This document shows, in pieces, positions 14,600 to 15,779 of a stretch of 15,779 nucleotides of DNA (position 1 is its first letter; each line of letters begins with the position of its first letter). The DNA comes from Chryseosolibacter sp966080355 (lineage in GTDB: Bacteria > Bacteroidota > Bacteroidia > Cytophagales > Cyclobacteriaceae): contig CBHROW010000099.1 in NCBI GenBank assembly GCA_966080355.1, positions 1 to 15,779 of the forward strand, written 5' to 3'. The position numbers were made by a program, and so were the translations under genes. Below the pieces are notes generated by a model, which saw only the letters and a program-made list of their open reading frames with translations, did not search any database and had not been told where the DNA came from.

Positions 14600-15779
14600 T
14601 TGACTGAAGCTTATTTAAATAACACAGATGCGAAAGCGCATTCTTCTGATCTCGAAGATCTTTTAAATGCGGTCCCTGCTTTGGTCGCCAGGATGGACTG
14701 CAATCTTCATCTGATCTATGGTAATGACAAATTTTTAAAATGGTTTCCCTTTCAAAGCGGTAAGGAAAACCTGTTTCACATGGTTGTTGGCGATCAGGTT
14801 TTTGATCAGATCCAACGACATCTGGGCAACGTATTGGTGGGGCTGCCTGCTAACTTCATCGTCTCTTTTTCGCACGGGCTTGAACAGCGGTATTTGGATG
14901 TTACCCTGACGCCACAACTCGATGCCCATCATGGCGTATCATCAATCATTTTTCATGGTACTGATGTCACCGATAGAATGAAGGATCAGCGTACCCTTCA
15001 GGACTATTTTGAGAATGCTACCATTGGTCTTCATTGGGTGAACGCAGAGGGAATAATAACCTGGGTGAATCCGGCTGAGCTAAAGATGCTCGGTTATGAG
15101 CAGCACGAATACAAAGGCCAGCACATTTCAAAATTCCACAAGAGTAAAGCTTGCATTGACCACATCCTTGCAACGCTGTCGAAAGGAGAGGTCCTCAAAA
15201 ACTTTGAGGCAGAAATGGTGTGTAAAGACGGGAGCTCACGATTTGTGTCGATTAACTCAAGTGTCCTTTGGGAAGGACGCAGGTTCGTTCATACAAGGTG
15301 CTTTACGGTTGACGTGACAGCGCAGAAACTTGCCGCTGAAGCTGCCCGGGAAAGCGAACAACGTTTCAAAATTATCGCTGACTTGGTACCACTTGTACTT
15401 TGGGCAACCGATGAAAATGGAATGTGTACTTTTCTGAATGGGCGGTGGAATGAACTGACTGGCAAACTGATCGAAGAAGGCACTGGCAATCAGTGGCTGA
15501 ATCATCTTCACCCCGATGATCAGGACAATATTCGCACGTCTTGGGATAAGTCCGTGTCGAAACGGATCGTTTTCGAAGCGAAGTTCAGACTTCGCAATGC
15601 GCAAAGTGGCTACACGGTTTGTTATGCGCACGCTATTCCCCGGTGGGACGCCAGCGATAGCTTCATGGGATATATTGGCATTATACAAGATTTTTCAAAT
15701 CAGGAACATATCACAGCATCTCTCGAACGCATGGTCCTTGACAGGACTAACGATCTGCGGCTCAAGAACAACGAATTGA
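14600..15779 (+). CDS. Multi-PAS sensor, probably histidine kinase, N-terminal part (3' end outside window)
   Basis: The frame runs without a stop to the last base; at least 393 codons are seen. Three PAS domains are visible. PAS-A, about residues 17-130, begins SDLEDLLNAVPALVARMDCN. PAS-B, about 135-250, is marked by ENATIGLHWVNAEG, MLGYEQHEYKGQHISKFH, CKDGSSRFV and FTVDVTAQK, a type widely seen in sensor kinases. PAS-C, about 252-375, has SEQRFKIIADLVPLVLWATDENG and HPDD. The last residues, LERMVLDRTNDLRLKNNEL, look like the coil that enters a HisKA domain, so a kinase beyond the edge is expected but not seen. The start is uncertain: TTG at 14600 keeps the PAS-A lead helix, ATG at 14504 would add an odd Cys-rich segment, and ATG at 14693 would cut into PAS-A. 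No signal peptide or membrane helix is visible, so the seen part is cytosolic. Confidence 0.82.
   Translation, partial: MTEAYLNNTDAKAHSSDLEDLLNAVPALVARMDCNLHLIYGNDKFLKWFPFQSGKENLFHMVVGDQVFDQIQRHLGNVLVGLPANFIVSFSHGLEQRYLDVTLTPQLDAHHGVSSIIFHGTDVTDRMKDQRTLQDYFENATIGLHWVNAEGIITWVNPAELKMLGYEQHEYKGQHISKFHKSKACIDHILATLSKGEVLKNFEAEMVCKDGSSRFVSINSSVLWEGRRFVHTRCFTVDVTAQKLAAEAARESEQRFKIIADLVPLVLWATDENGMCTFLNGRWNELTGKLIEEGTGNQWLNHLHPDDQDNIRTSWDKSVSKRIVFEAKFRLRNAQSGYTVCYAHAIPRWDASDSFMGYIGIIQDFSNQEHITASLERMVLDRTNDLRLKNNEL

Overview
The window looks like chromosomal DNA from a member of the Bacteroidota, probably the Cytophagales. This rests on several signs seen together: stand-alone two-component-regulator propeller proteins, PAS histidine kinases with an 'SSHDLQEPLRKI'-type H-box, a PadR gene joined to a MacB/FtsX permease carrying a permease-prefix domain, relaxed lipoprotein signal peptides, almost no Shine-Dalgarno sequences, and -7 promoter boxes of the TAnnTTTG type just upstream of several starts. 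No rRNA, tRNA, CRISPR array, transposase or phage gene was seen. The species cannot be named from this sequence.

Layout, left to right. (1) 1-1207: the C-terminal half of a membrane histidine kinase, cut by the window edge, followed by a small stand-alone GIY-YIG-like protein. (2) 1208-1758: a gene-free stretch with two GC-rich hairpins that share a stem sequence (REP-like). (3) 1759-2752, minus strand: a probable two-gene unit of a small two-helix channel-like protein lacking the GYG filter and a lipoprotein of unknown function. (4) 2939-3343, minus: an exported EthD-fold protein, then about 430 bp without genes but with short repeats. (5) 3780-4802, plus: a luciferase-like flavin monooxygenase behind a good Bacteroidota -7 box. 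(6) 5069-7069, plus: a soluble PAS-coil-PAS histidine kinase whose coil is four 35-residue repeats. (7) 7233-9506, plus: two tandem exported seven-repeat propeller proteins with no kinase attached. (8) 9537-9893, minus: a YjdM (PhnA-like) zinc-ribbon protein. (9) 10223-13203, plus: a PadR regulator overlapping an 884-residue ABC permease, behind a perfect 12-bp inverted repeat. (10) 13220-14251, minus: an exported serine alpha/beta hydrolase. (11) about 14600 to the right edge, plus: the N-terminal part of a multi-PAS sensor, probably a histidine kinase, which runs off the window.

How they may work together. The region is rich in signal sensing (three kinase or kinase-like genes, two propeller sensors, one PadR) mixed with small exported proteins and an exporter permease. 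The clearest functional unit is padR plus permease, probably under PadR autocontrol. The most unusual grouping is the cytosolic PAS kinase followed by two exported single-propeller proteins. These resemble the two propeller modules of a hybrid two-component sensor found as separate proteins, although nothing in the sequence proves that they interact. Most other genes look like ordinary accessory genes, and I do not claim a wholly new system.
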